Assembly: GCF_907165045.1 (NCBI RefSeq)
Contig: NZ_CAJRAU010000003.1
Coordinates: 806,001 to 870,000 of the forward strand
Source: Dyadobacter linearis
Lineage (GTDB): Bacteria; Bacteroidota; Bacteroidia; Cytophagales; Spirosomataceae
DNA length: 64,000 bases
Direction: 5' to 3'
Made by a program: the position numbers and the translations under genes. Positions 33,282 through 42,333 of the stretch are shown piece by piece; the first letter of the stretch is position 1; each line of letters begins with the position of its first letter. The notes under the pieces were generated by a model, which saw only the letters and a list, made by a program, of their open reading frames with translations, was not told the origin of the DNA and did not search any database.

Positions 33282-33315
33282 AATGCTCCCGACTTTTAGA
33301 GCCGGAAGCATTTTA
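33279..33315. terminator. Bidirectional terminator
   Basis: TAAAATGCT pairs with AGCATTTTA (9 bp) around a loop containing a further CCGAC/GCCGG partial match; A/T runs at both sides. It separates two convergent genes. Confidence 0.65.
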
Positions 33316-33336
33316 AATAGAAATAGCTGGAATTTA

Positions 33337-34440
33337 TCAGGCGAATTTTCTCTTCACAATCGCAAGTAGTGCAGTTACCGCTTCTCCGTTTACGTCCCAT
33401 GCATATTTGGATGCATATCGGTGCCAGATCAGGTTTTCAGCTTCTTCAAAACTTTTCACTGCATCGAGCTCGTAAATCGCCTTGTCGAAATGCTCGCTGT
33501 TTTTGTTAAAAAGCTGGTTAACAAACATAAAACGCTGTCCCAGCGGAATCGAGCTTGCTATATTTTCTACTTTGAAAGGAACACTTCCATAGGATTTGTC
33601 CTCACTAGGCGTCGGAATATCTACTTTGAAACGATTGTTTAACGATTCGCCTTCAACGGTATTTGACTTGGCCACAATATCACTTAAAACTACCGAAACC
33701 GGCTCAGCTCTCGGCGGAGACTTCGGTGCGACAGTTTCCAATTCGGTAAATGCAGAATCGAAAAAGGATTTTGATTCATTTTTGGCAGATACCAGCGGTT
33801 TTACCGGGTCCTGGATCCTGATCTCGCCAATGTTGATCGGGAAGACTTCGGTAAACTGGGCCAGGTGCTGGTCCACATCATCGACCAGGTCGCTGTGATC
33901 TTTCAATTCATAAAGCCAGCTCACAGCCTGCGTCTGGTACACAGAATTCGAACCACTGTCGTTCAGCCTGCCTAGCATTGCTTCCGCAATTCCCCTGTGA
34001 ATATGGGTGTATTTTAATATTTGCTCTGCTCTTTCCTGGGTAAATTCAGCCTCCGGTGCAGCTCTCACTTTCTCTTCAAAATAAGCTGCGGGAGTCAGCA
34101 ACAATCTGAGTGATTCTTTTACCGATTCCGAAAGCAGCGGTTCCAGATCTGTCCGTTTCACCGAGATATGCTGGGAAGCTGTATTCATAAAATCTTCCAG
34201 CGCACGCTTTACTTCTTCATTTGAAAAATCAAAATACGGGCTTCGAAAGGATTCTGCATTGCTTTTCCAGGCTTCAAATAACCGGTTTAAAATCCCGAGG
34301 TTCACTTGCCTTACCGGCGTCAGTTTCAATAAAGTCGCCCCGTTAATCGTATCCTGCGACTTGTACACCTCGTTCAGGACTGTTGTGGTGAATCTGGCGG
34401 CATATTGGTTGAGTGCATTTGAATTCAAATTATCCGGCAT
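33337..34440 (-). CDS. Conserved hypothetical protein with C-terminal helical domain
   Basis: 367 residues, no signal peptide or membrane segment, mainly helical. A low-complexity linker near 235-290 separates an N-terminal half (TPVRQVNLGILNRLFEAWKS) from a C-terminal domain of about 75 residues (IPLGQRFMFVNQLFNKNSEH, then FEEAENLIWHRYASKYAW). I recall similar C-terminal segments in other Bacteroidetes proteins of unknown function. Stands alone; its start is 103 bases from the divergent tdk gene. No function can be assigned. Confidence 0.75.
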   Translation of the reverse strand: MPDNLNSNALNQYAARFTTTVLNEVYKSQDTINGATLLKLTPVRQVNLGILNRLFEAWKSNAESFRSPYFDFSNEEVKRALEDFMNTASQHISVKRTDLEPLLSESVKESLRLLLTPAAYFEEKVRAAPEAEFTQERAEQILKYTHIHRGIAEAMLGRLNDSGSNSVYQTQAVSWLYELKDHSDLVDDVDQHLAQFTEVFPINIGEIRIQDPVKPLVSAKNESKSFFDSAFTELETVAPKSPPRAEPVSVVLSDIVAKSNTVEGESLNNRFKVDIPTPSEDKSYGSVPFKVENIASSIPLGQRFMFVNQLFNKNSEHFDKAIYELDAVKSFEEAENLIWHRYASKYAWDVNGEAVTALLAIVKRKFA

Positions 34441-34481
34441 AAGGAATATGAGCTTTTGAGAACGATCGTGTTTTAAAAAAA

Positions 34482-34489
34482 TATGTTTG
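34482..34489 (+). promoter_or_regulatory. Promoter for tdk
   Basis: TATGTTTG (-7) with a TTG 23 bases upstream (34456-34458) fits the Bacteroidetes TTG-N17-23-TAnnTTTG arrangement. Transcription would begin near 34496, about 48 bases before the ATG. Confidence 0.6.
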
Positions 34490-34543
34490 CTTTGTAAATA
34501 TAATCAAAATTGACGTGCACGCAGGTCAATCCGACACCAAAAG

Positions 34544-35140
34544 ATGTTTGTAGAACCATCTCATAAAAGAGAAAATCAGAGCCCCAGAACCGGTTGGATC
34601 GAAGTCATTTGCGGCTCGATGTTTTCCGGCAAGACAGAAGAATTGATCCGAAGACTGAACCGCGCCAAGATCGCCCGGCAAAGGATACAAATCTTCAAAC
34701 CAGCTCTGGATAAACGTTACCACGACGAGAACATTGTTTCTCATAATGATAATTCAATACGCTCGATACCTGTCGAAATGGCGCTTCAAATCACGCAATT
34801 GGCAGAAGATTGCGAAGTTGTCGGCGTGGATGAAGCGCAGTTTTTTGATGAGAAGATTGTGGAAGTATGCGACGGGCTGGCCAATTCCGGGAAGCGGGTT
34901 ATTGTTGCCGGCCTTGATATGGATTATATGGGAAAACCTTTCGGCTGCATGCCCCAGTTGATGGCAATTGCCGAATACGTGACCAAAGTGCACGCGATCT
35001 GCATGGTTTGTGGCGAGGTCGCATCCCACTCCTACCGCATTTCTCCGTCGAGCGAGCGCGTTTTGCTGGGCGAGACCGAGCATTATGAAGCACGGTGCAG
35101 GCGGTGCTTCAATTTGGGGGACAAAGCTTATATGTTGTGA
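34544..35140 (+). CDS. tdk: Thymidine kinase
   Basis: Phosphorylates thymidine with ATP in nucleotide salvage; type II (zinc) thymidine kinase. Walker A GSMFSGKT at 24-31; catalytic Glu97 in VDEAQFF; zinc cysteines C153, C156, C185 and C188 (CMVC and CRRC). 198 residues, standard. A good promoter precedes it. The SGNH hydrolase gene follows after 6 bases, so the two are cotranscribed. Confidence 0.96.
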   Translation: MFVEPSHKRENQSPRTGWIEVICGSMFSGKTEELIRRLNRAKIARQRIQIFKPALDKRYHDENIVSHNDNSIRSIPVEMALQITQLAEDCEVVGVDEAQFFDEKIVEVCDGLANSGKRVIVAGLDMDYMGKPFGCMPQLMAIAEYVTKVHAICMVCGEVASHSYRISPSSERVLLGETEHYEARCRRCFNLGDKAYML

Positions 35141-35146
35141 TTTATT

Positions 35147-35788
35147 ATGAATAACAGAAGACTATTCACTGCTTCGCTGGTGCTCAATGTGCTTCTGATT
35201 ACATTCATACTCGCATTCGCATTCATTTACCGAGATAAGATCTTTCAAAGATTTGTATCCATGAAAGGAAACCCGCAGATCGTCATGTACGGTAATTCCA
35301 TCACTGCACAAGGCAACTGGGTAGAGTTACTCGGCCGTATGGATGTTCTGAACAACGGGTTGCCGGGTTTATGCACCTATCATTTTGTCCAGCTGATCCA
35401 AACGCATGTCGTCGATTTGAAACCTAAGATATGCTTTCTGGAAGGCGGGATCAATGATATTACGGTTGGGGTTTCTCAGGAAAAGATACAGGCAAATTTC
35501 ACATTACTGTTAGCAACTCTTCAAAAGAACGGGATTATCCCGGTAGTGACACTCACTATGTTCGAACAGAATGATCCGGTGAGCAAGTCAGAAGTCGAGT
35601 CGCTGAACCGATTTTTGGTAGAATACTGCGTTAAAAATAATATCACCTACATTGATATTAACCCGCAGATTTGTGATTCGACGGGACTTAAGGCAGAATT
35701 CGCAGTGGATAAGACGCATTTGAATGCGAAAGCTTATGAGATTTGGGCGAAGGAAATAAAGAAGGTATTGCTAGCTAAAAACCTTTGA
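35147..35788 (+). CDS. Membrane-anchored SGNH/GDSL hydrolase
   Basis: An N-terminal membrane helix (residues 7-27, TASLVLNVLLITFILAFAFIY) is followed by an SGNH hydrolase: block I MYGNSITAQ with the serine near 52, block III GGINDITVG near 104, and block V DKTHLN near 193. 213 residues. It probably acts as an esterase or deacylase facing the periplasm; substrate unknown. Transcribed right after tdk with no functional link apparent. Confidence 0.88.
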   Translation: MNNRRLFTASLVLNVLLITFILAFAFIYRDKIFQRFVSMKGNPQIVMYGNSITAQGNWVELLGRMDVLNNGLPGLCTYHFVQLIQTHVVDLKPKICFLEGGINDITVGVSQEKIQANFTLLLATLQKNGIIPVVTLTMFEQNDPVSKSEVESLNRFLVEYCVKNNITYIDINPQICDSTGLKAEFAVDKTHLNAKAYEIWAKEIKKVLLAKNL

Positions 35789-35801
35789 TACTTTAAAACA
35801 A

Positions 35802-35829
35802 CAAAGGCTGCCCAAACGGACAGCCTTTG
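35802..35829. terminator. Terminator between the SGNH hydrolase and DAHP synthase genes
   Basis: CAAAGGCTG pairs with CAGCCTTTG (9 bp, ten-base loop). T-rich sequence follows on the minus strand (TTGTTTTAAAG), so it mainly ends the DAHP synthase transcript and may serve both. Confidence 0.75.
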
Positions 35830-35851
35830 AAAATATATACTAGTATCGCTA

Positions 35852-36946
35852 TTAAGCACTTACCTGGTTCATCACCTCAGTTTGCTTGCGGATAGACTCC
35901 ATGTGAACAAGCTTGAACAACTCGTCTACCAGATTTGGATACAGATTCATGCTTTTTCCCCAGCCAGCACGCGTTTCCAATACTTCACGGAAACGGTCAA
36001 CCTGGTAAGCAGCTACACTGTTATCACGTTTGTACTCGGCCAATTTCTCAACCAAAGCCATACGTTGTGCCAAAGTTTCCAGCATTTCACGGTCCAGGTG
36101 GTCGATTTTGCCGCGGATGATTTCTAATTGTGATGCATAATCGCTGCCGTAAGATTCTTTCCGAACGTGCAGGTCATGCAACATCTGGCCAAGAGCCGCC
36201 GGAGTCAATTGCTGTGAAGCGTCAGACCAGGCTTTATCAGGATCACGGTGTGATTCGATGATCAAACCATCATAATGCAAGTCAAGCGCGCGTTGCGACA
36301 GTTCATATAAATAAGCGCGTTTTCCCGCCATGTGGCTTGGATCACCGATTACCGGCAACTCAGGGAAAAGCGTTTTCAATTCGATTGCGATATTCCACAT
36401 TGGGGAATTGCGGAATTTGGTTTCCTGCGCATTAGAGAAACCTCTGTGGATTGCTCCAAGTTTCTTTACGCCCGCCTGGTTCAAACGCTCCAAGGCGCCG
36501 ATCCAAAGTTGCAGATCAGGGTTAACCGGATTTTTCACCAAAACAGGTACATCCACACCTTTCAGTGCATCAGCCAGTTCCTGAACATTGAACGGGTTCA
36601 CAGTAGTACGAGCACCTACCCAGAGGATATCGACACCATACTTCAATGCCAGTTCAATGTGCTGAGGGTTTGCAACCTCAACAGCAACCGGCATGCCTGT
36701 TTCCTTTTTTACAGCCTGCAACCATGGCAAAGCTGCTTCTCCCATACCTTCAAAACTTCCCGGACGAGTCCTTGGTTTCCAGATACCGGCACGGATAACA
36801 TGCGCAAAACCTTCTTCTTTGATCTGGTTTGCGGTTTCTAACATTTGTTCCTCCGTCTCTGCACTGCAAGGCCCGGCGATTACCAAAGGTTTCCCGTTGG
36901 TATTGATCCAACTACTTAGGGGAAGGATATCTAAAGAAGCATTCAT
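35852..36946 (-). CDS. Bifunctional DAHP synthase / chorismate mutase
   Basis: The first shikimate step (PEP plus erythrose-4-phosphate to DAHP) fused to chorismate mutase. Start is the ATG at 36946 (364 residues); the TTG six bases upstream is rejected. Residues about 20-265 are the type I-beta DAHP synthase (LVIAGPCSAETEEQ, then IRAGIWKPRTRPGSFEGMGE, GDPSHMAGKR). Residues about 275-355 form an AroQ mutase (IRGKIDHLDREMLETLAQRM). In such fusions prephenate can inhibit through the mutase domain. It stands alone. Confidence 0.93.
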   Translation of the reverse strand: MNASLDILPLSSWINTNGKPLVIAGPCSAETEEQMLETANQIKEEGFAHVIRAGIWKPRTRPGSFEGMGEAALPWLQAVKKETGMPVAVEVANPQHIELALKYGVDILWVGARTTVNPFNVQELADALKGVDVPVLVKNPVNPDLQLWIGALERLNQAGVKKLGAIHRGFSNAQETKFRNSPMWNIAIELKTLFPELPVIGDPSHMAGKRAYLYELSQRALDLHYDGLIIESHRDPDKAWSDASQQLTPAALGQMLHDLHVRKESYGSDYASQLEIIRGKIDHLDREMLETLAQRMALVEKLAEYKRDNSVAAYQVDRFREVLETRAGWGKSMNLYPNLVDELFKLVHMESIRKQTEVMNQVSA

Positions 36947-37119
36947 ATTCAAAAACTTGTCCTTAATAAATTAGATAATTGCAATATTTTGGCCCGGCAG
37001 CTTATGCGTATTTCCGGGATTGACGTACATTTGATGCCATAAAAGTCAAATAACTTCTTAATGAACACTAACTTCTCTCGTGATTAATAAATCCTCACCC
37101 GGGAAAAAGTGCACTTCAA

Positions 37120-38322
37120 ATGGCAGAATCCTCTCCAACAAACCAAATACCTGTATTTTTTGAAGATACCTCCGTCGCTTTCGCTTCTAAATCTGACGCT
37201 AAACTTCGGAAAACATACTGGCTATTTAGCCTCATGAATCAGGCTCGAGTGGTAAATTTAGGCACTTTTTTTATAAAGCTTGCACTAAAACTAAACTTAC
37301 CCATAAAAAATCTCATCCGGGTTACCATTTTTGAACAATTCTGTGGTGGTGAGACGATTAGCGAATGCAATCAGACGATCGCCGAGCTGGGTAATTCCGG
37401 CATCGGCACCATCCTGGACTATTCAGTCGAAGGCGAAGATGACGAATCGAGTTTCGATGCAACTGCTGCGGAGATCCTGAAAACCATTGACAAAGCTGCC
37501 AATTCTAAAACCATTCCGTTCTCGGTATTTAAAGTTACAGGAATCGCTTCCGCTGATCTTTTGGAAAAAATCCAGCGGAAAGATCCCCTGACCGACCAGG
37601 AAGAAGCTGCGTACGTCAAAGTCCAGCAGCGCCTGGAAAATCTTTGCGCTCGGGCACATGAAATGAATGTCCGGATTTTCGTCGATGCGGAGGAAAGCTG
37701 GATTCAGGGTATCATCGATGATCTTACTTATCAGATGATGCAGAAATTCAACCGCGAGAAAGCGATCGTGTACAATACTTACCAGCTTTACCGGCATGAA
37801 ACCCTCGAAGCGTTGAAATCCGCCTATTTGACCGCCCGGCAAAAAGGTTATCTATTGGGAGGAAAACTGGTACGAGGAGCTTATATGGAAAAAGAAAGGC
37901 TGCGTGCAAGGGAAAATGAGTACTTCAATCCTATTCACGCTTCAAAGCAAGCTACCGATGAGGATTATAATTTAGCAATTGATTTTTGCCTCGAACATAT
38001 TGAATACATTTCGATCTGCCTGGGTACGCACAATGAATACAGCTCTCAGTACTGTGCAGCTAAGATGAAGAAATTGGGCATTGAGAAAAACGACAACCGG
38101 ATCTGGTTTGCGCAGCTGCTTGGGATGAGCGATAATATTTCGTTTAATCTTTCGAAAGCCGGCTACAATGTGGCGAAGTATGTTCCTTACGGGCCAATCG
38201 ATGCTGTATTGCCTTATTTGATCCGTCGTGCAGAGGAAAATACTTCCATTGCCGGGCAAAGCAGCAGAGAGTATTTGCTGGTTAAAAGTGAATTGAAAAG
38301 AAGAGGAATCGGTTCTTTATAA
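37120..38322 (+). CDS. Proline dehydrogenase (monofunctional)
   Basis: FAD enzyme oxidising proline to pyrroline-5-carboxylate and passing electrons to quinone at the inner membrane. 400 residues in a TIM-barrel type: RVTIFEQFCGGET at 69-81, GKLVRGAYMEKER near 247, and FAD-binding YLIRRAEENTS near the end. The P5C dehydrogenase half of PutA is absent, so it is a separate gene elsewhere. It lies 35 kb from proline-synthesis proBA, 51 bases before lspA. Confidence 0.93.
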   Translation: MAESSPTNQIPVFFEDTSVAFASKSDAKLRKTYWLFSLMNQARVVNLGTFFIKLALKLNLPIKNLIRVTIFEQFCGGETISECNQTIAELGNSGIGTILDYSVEGEDDESSFDATAAEILKTIDKAANSKTIPFSVFKVTGIASADLLEKIQRKDPLTDQEEAAYVKVQQRLENLCARAHEMNVRIFVDAEESWIQGIIDDLTYQMMQKFNREKAIVYNTYQLYRHETLEALKSAYLTARQKGYLLGGKLVRGAYMEKERLRARENEYFNPIHASKQATDEDYNLAIDFCLEHIEYISICLGTHNEYSSQYCAAKMKKLGIEKNDNRIWFAQLLGMSDNISFNLSKAGYNVAKYVPYGPIDAVLPYLIRRAEENTSIAGQSSREYLLVKSELKRRGIGSL

Positions 38323-38373
38323 GTAACTTATTACTTTCACGTTCTTAAATTTTCAATAGTTTTTCAAAAACGA

Positions 38374-39111
38374 ATGAACCAATCCAGAAATCCGATCCCT
38401 TTTTTGCTTTTAAGTTTTCTCCTCATATTGGTTGACCAGACGTCGAAATTGCTGGTGCACAAGTATATGGAGCCGGGGTTTTCGGGCCAGATCGCACTGA
38501 TAGGAAATTGGCTTAAGTTGCATTATGTTCTGAACCCCGGAATGGCATTCGGTATGCAGCTGGGTCACGAATACGGGAAGCTGTTTCTGACTTTGTTTCG
38601 TCTGGTCGCAATGGTCGCAATCGGCGGTTATATGATCCACCTTGCGCGAGCAGGTGCTTCCAAAGGCTTACTCTGGGCATTATCTCTGATCCTTGCTGGT
38701 GCGGTTGGAAATGTAATCGACAGCACATTTTATGGCGTGTTCCTGGAAAATGCTCCCTACGGGTCGCCAACTCCCTGGTTTCACGGCCAAGTGATCGATA
38801 TGATATTCGTGGACTTCTGGGAAGGATTTATACCTGAATGGGTACCTGTCTGGGGAGGTCAATACTATTCAACACCAATTTTCAACATTGCCGATTCCTG
38901 CATATTTATAGGTGTTTGCAGCATTCTCATTTTCCAGGGAAGTTTCCACTCACACGGACCGGACGAAGAAGACAGACAAACAGAAGATACAGCGAAAGAA
39001 ACTGAGCTAACAGCAGAAAGCCCAGATTCGAATGCGGAGGAACCGGAAACGCCTACGATTCAAAATCGACAACTGGAAGAAGACGATAGCAACAAAAAAG
39101 AGAGCATTTAG
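38374..39111 (+). CDS. lspA: Lipoprotein signal peptidase with acidic C-terminal tail
   Basis: Cleaves signal peptides of diacylglyceryl-modified prolipoproteins in the inner membrane. Four hydrophobic segments; catalytic Asp116 (GNVIDSTFYG) and Asp174 (FNIADSCIF); N54 in VLNPGMAFG. At 245 residues it is long: a periplasm-side insert (about 122-165) and a disordered acidic tail of about 50 residues after the last helix (rich in E, D, T, S). Its stop codon lies in the loop of the following terminator. The window has several lipoproteins that are its likely substrates. Confidence 0.93.
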   Translation: MNQSRNPIPFLLLSFLLILVDQTSKLLVHKYMEPGFSGQIALIGNWLKLHYVLNPGMAFGMQLGHEYGKLFLTLFRLVAMVAIGGYMIHLARAGASKGLLWALSLILAGAVGNVIDSTFYGVFLENAPYGSPTPWFHGQVIDMIFVDFWEGFIPEWVPVWGGQYYSTPIFNIADSCIFIGVCSILIFQGSFHSHGPDEEDRQTEDTAKETELTAESPDSNAEEPETPTIQNRQLEEDDSNKKESI

Positions 39112-39123
39112 CTCTCTTTTTTT
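39094..39123. terminator. Terminator overlapping the end of lspA
   Basis: AAAAAGAGAGC pairs perfectly with GCTCTCTTTTT around a five-base loop, with further T residues. The lspA stop codon TAG spans the loop/stem boundary, so the hairpin is partly coding. It also works for the convergent gene on minus. Confidence 0.85.
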
Positions 39124-39127
39124 ATTT

Positions 39128-40726
39128 CTAATTTTCGTCTTTCGTATAGGGAACGTAATCCTTAAAAGTCTTCCTTAGTGCGTTATCCGTGGCATCCTTC
39201 TTATTTTCCCACCTCGCATCCAGTTCCAAAGCCACCAATCCGCTCAGATTCATTAGTGCCTTAAATTCGTCAAGCCTCCGTATAAAATCCGGGTGGCGAC
39301 GCGCAGACTTCTGTCCATATTCACGCGCAAAAACGTCTCCCTTATTTTGCAGCTCATTCTTCTTCTGCATAACGTAGTTGAAACGATCAAGCAGACCATT
39401 TACCGACTTACCTATAACTTCCGTTGCTTCCAGCGTACCCACGGTAGCAACTGTGGTACCACCGATTGTTGTAATATAACCTCGGGTATTTGCGTCAGTT
39501 TTCGCGATTACAGGAGCCAACCCAGTTGTCGCGCCGAGAGAAGCATTCAAAAGTGAACGACCTCGCTTTCCCTTCTTTGCCCTTGAATATGCTTTCTTCA
39601 ATTCAACTTCTTTCTCAGTCATTTGTTCCAACAAGCTCCAAGCATTCGCAAGTGCACCCCGGTATAAATTAAATGCGTAAGTATCACGCAGGCTCTCGTC
39701 AACCGTATTTTTAATTACAAAACGCACAGTCCGTTCCTTCTTATTCTGTGCTTTGTCCATTACATAGAAAGTGATATTGAAGGCCAGCGTATCGTAAGGG
39801 TCTTTCACAAAATCGTAACCAGGCTCCCAGATAAACTCATAGCTCGTCGGCGTATTTTTTACCAATGCCTCGGAAGGAACTCTCTTATTTTCCGAAACAA
39901 AATTGAATGTATTAATATCATCTTCTCCATTCGGATCTGATAGTGTAAACCGCAGGTTGATCCGGTTGTTCTCAGCACTTCTGACAATCGAACTTTGAGG
40001 GATAATTGTAAAATCGGGAGCAAGGTCCATTTGGGTAACATCCAGTTTAAGGCGCCCCTTGGTCCTTGCTTTGGACGGCTGATCTTCTACATAAAATTCC
40101 ATGTACCGGGCACCCTTTTTCAGTGTGGTAAATTGGGTCATCGAAGGTTCCCACGTAATTTCACCGGCAGCGCTCAATTTCATCCCCTCGGGCATCTGGT
40201 CCAATATAGGCACGAATACAATCGGGTCAGCATCCTGGTCGCGCACTGCGCCCATATCTATCTTGTAAACATTCTGGGTTTTATATTGTACGTAAAAAGG
40301 ATGTAGCTCGTCGATCTGCGGCGGTCTGTTGACGTGATTTACTTTAAATACCACCTCGCGGGAAGCACTTTCCCCACTCACACTTTGCGCTTCAAATACG
40401 ACCGGAAATGACTTGGTTGTATTGATCCTGTCAGCAACTTCAAACCCGGGTGTCCAGACGAAATGCCCCAGCGAATCGAATTTCATTTCTTTTGTTAGCC
40501 CGCTCACTGCATTATACCTAACCGAATCGCCCCTCCCTCCTTTCACCTGCAAATGGAAATTAATCTCTTTTCCTTCATACAAAACGTTCCATTCTGATTC
40601 AGAAGGAAATACAAGTTGTAGCGGGCCGGTTGAGTTGGTCTTCATATTTTCCTGCCCTTGTGCGCCCGATCCGAATAAAACAGCCGCTAGAAGTATCAGT
40701 ATTTTATGAATATCTTTTATGAGCAT
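39128..40726 (-). CDS. Secreted protein with Ig-like/cadherin-like repeats, function unknown
   Basis: The ATG at 40726 gives MLIKDIHKILILLAAVLFGS with a signal peptide ending near AQGQ (532 residues). Three beta-sandwich repeats are suggested by recurring lines such as FDSLGHFVWTPGFEVAD, LSAAGEITWEPSMTQF and TPTSYEFIWEPGYDFVKD: a W-x-P motif about every 100 residues, as in putative-Ig (He_PIG-like) domains. The C-terminal 190 residues are helical and basic (KKAYSRAKKGKRGRS) with a glycine/threonine-rich stretch. Probably periplasmic or envelope-bound. No known family named with confidence. Confidence 0.75.
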   Translation of the reverse strand: MLIKDIHKILILLAAVLFGSGAQGQENMKTNSTGPLQLVFPSESEWNVLYEGKEINFHLQVKGGRGDSVRYNAVSGLTKEMKFDSLGHFVWTPGFEVADRINTTKSFPVVFEAQSVSGESASREVVFKVNHVNRPPQIDELHPFYVQYKTQNVYKIDMGAVRDQDADPIVFVPILDQMPEGMKLSAAGEITWEPSMTQFTTLKKGARYMEFYVEDQPSKARTKGRLKLDVTQMDLAPDFTIIPQSSIVRSAENNRINLRFTLSDPNGEDDINTFNFVSENKRVPSEALVKNTPTSYEFIWEPGYDFVKDPYDTLAFNITFYVMDKAQNKKERTVRFVIKNTVDESLRDTYAFNLYRGALANAWSLLEQMTEKEVELKKAYSRAKKGKRGRSLLNASLGATTGLAPVIAKTDANTRGYITTIGGTTVATVGTLEATEVIGKSVNGLLDRFNYVMQKKNELQNKGDVFAREYGQKSARRHPDFIRRLDEFKALMNLSGLVALELDARWENKKDATDNALRKTFKDYVPYTKDEN

Positions 40727-40731
40727 ATCGA

Positions 40732-40739
40732 CAAAAATA
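40732..40739 (-). promoter_or_regulatory. -7 box at the start of the Ig-like gene
   Basis: Minus-strand TATTTTTG fits TAnnTTTG and ends six bases before the ATG, so the transcript would start at or next to the start codon (leaderless) unless an internal start is used. Confidence 0.4.
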
Positions 40740-40910
40740 TAATTAATTCTTTGTTTAGAAGAGCACTGAGTCAAAACGCAAAACTAGTAAATCCCGTATA
40801 GAAAGCCCTGTCTATCGATATAAAATTGAAATACCGAATCAGATTCCATCTGGAAGATTTACTAATTGTATTTTTTAAATATAGCTACCAGCAGGGTAAC
40901 ACAAAATAAA

Positions 40911-40939
40911 AAGCAAGTAAGGTACTGCCTCACTTGCTT
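40911..40939 (-). terminator. Terminator of the uppS-bamA-skp operon, distal hairpin
   Basis: On minus, AAGCAAGT-GAGG pairs with CCTT-ACTTGCTT and is followed by TTTTTATTTT, a strong intrinsic terminator. It is the second of two hairpins after the last skp gene. Confidence 0.75.
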
Positions 40940-40949
40940 CCATATACAC

Positions 40950-40992
40950 AAAACCGGAGAACAGCCATTTAAAAGACTGCTCTCCGGTTTTT
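40950..40992. terminator. Terminator of the uppS-bamA-skp operon, proximal hairpin
   Basis: AAAACCGGAGA pairs with TCTCCGGTTTT, with inner CAG/CTG pairing. T runs lie on both strands. Tandem with the distal hairpin 11 bases away. Confidence 0.8.
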
Positions 40993-41011
40993 AAAGTTCA
41001 AATATGACTTA

Positions 41012-41656
41012 TTATTTTTTCTTTGGTGTTGCAGCCGGAGTAGTTGCTGGTGCAGTTGTCGCTGGCTTAGCAGGTGTTGTTGCCGCCGGTGCCGCCTCCA
41101 CTTTGTCAGGATCAACTCCCAACTTTCTCAGGATCAAAGGAGTTGCATTGTTTTCCTCAGACGCTGCGAAAAGAATAATAGGCGTTGAATTTGCACCTGC
41201 ATCCATGTTAAGGATATACAGGAAGCTATTTTCCTTTCCTACTTCCTGAATTGCGTTGTTCACCTTTGTAAGGATCGGCTCCAAAAGCTGCTGCTGTTTC
41301 GTTTGCAGAGAAGTTTGCGCGTTGTTCTGCATTTCCTGGATACGGGTTTGCAGGTTTTGCAACTCCTTCTCTTTGTCTGCACGAATCACATCTGTCATGT
41401 TAGCACCGTTCTTCTGGTAAGCCTCATACTTGTCTTGTGCCTCTTTGTACGTTTCGCCCAATGCCTTATCCAACTGCGCCTTCGTTACTTCAAGCTGATT
41501 CTGCATCACTTTGCTTTCAGGAAGCTTCGCGATTATATAATCCACATTGGTGTAGCCTATTTTTGTAAGTCCGCTTGCCGGAGTTGTAGTTTGAGCCAGG
41601 AGAGGGGTGGTGATGATGGTCATTACGACCAAAAAAGCCATCAATTTTTGTTTCAT
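41012..41656 (-). CDS. OmpH/Skp-family periplasmic chaperone (second copy)
   Basis: Holds unfolded outer-membrane proteins on the way to BamA. Signal peptide 1-21 (FLVVMTIITTPLLAQ); conserved IGYTNVDYIIAKLPESKVMQ; long coiled coil about 55-120; hydrophobic LYILNMDAGANSTPIILFAA near 147. The C-terminal 28 residues are an Ala/Thr/Pro repeat ending in PKKK, a low-complexity tail not needed for Skp function. 214 residues. Last gene of the uppS-bamA-skp-skp operon, 11 bases after the other copy, a common Bacteroidetes order. Confidence 0.9.
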   Translation of the reverse strand: MKQKLMAFLVVMTIITTPLLAQTTTPASGLTKIGYTNVDYIIAKLPESKVMQNQLEVTKAQLDKALGETYKEAQDKYEAYQKNGANMTDVIRADKEKELQNLQTRIQEMQNNAQTSLQTKQQQLLEPILTKVNNAIQEVGKENSFLYILNMDAGANSTPIILFAASEENNATPLILRKLGVDPDKVEAAPAATTPAKPATTAPATTPAATPKKK

Positions 41657-41667
41657 TGCTTTGTTAC

Positions 41668-42282
41668 TTATTTAAGTTTACTAGTTGTACTTTTTTGTTT
41701 GGGTGAGGTATTTGCCGGTACATTCACCGGTTGTTCAGGCTTTTCGCTGCCAGATGCTTTATTCGCTTTTGGATCTATACCCAACTCCTCCATCACGTAA
41801 TCTGAATAATCGTGTTTGGGATTTGTGTAAAGCATTCCAATGTCGCTGGATTTGTCAAACATAAAATCAAGCCGACGCTGGCTGCAGACTTTGGTTACGG
41901 CGCGCTGCACTTTTTCAAGTACAGGTTTCATAAGCTCTTTCTTCTTCTGGAACATTAACCCGTCCATTCCGAATATTTTACTATTGTATTCGCCCGCCTC
42001 AAGCTCCTTTTCCTTGATCTCGCTCTGACGTTTTCTTTTCAATTCTTCCGTCAGTAAGATCTCCTCCGCCATGTAAGCCCGCTGCATGCGATCGATTTCA
42101 CCGAACTTGTCCTGAATTTCCTTGGCCCACTTTTCAGAGAACTTTTTCATCTCCGTCTGCGCTGCCAGGTACTCAGGCATCTTACTTGTAATGAACTCCA
42201 TGTCAGTATACCCAATCTTCTGGGCGCTAGCCTCTGACTGCCATAGAATTGACAAAACTAGTAAAATAAAAAACTTCTTCAT
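41668..42282 (-). CDS. OmpH/Skp-family periplasmic chaperone (first copy)
   Basis: Signal peptide 1-20 (FFILLVLSILWQSEASAQ), then IGYTDMEFITSKMPEYLAAQ, a highly charged coiled coil (about 45-110) and CSQRRLDFMFDKSSDIGMLY. 204 residues. A charged tail (KASGSEKPEQPVNV) differs from the other copy's tail. It follows bamA by 51 bases and presumably feeds client proteins to it. The two copies share fold and order but are well diverged. Confidence 0.9.
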   Translation of the reverse strand: MKKFFILLVLSILWQSEASAQKIGYTDMEFITSKMPEYLAAQTEMKKFSEKWAKEIQDKFGEIDRMQRAYMAEEILLTEELKRKRQSEIKEKELEAGEYNSKIFGMDGLMFQKKKELMKPVLEKVQRAVTKVCSQRRLDFMFDKSSDIGMLYTNPKHDYSDYVMEELGIDPKANKASGSEKPEQPVNVPANTSPKQKSTTSKLK

Positions 42283-42333
42283 GCCAAGCCGCTAATAATT
42301 TGCAAACTTCTTAACGAAACTATTTTAACAATA

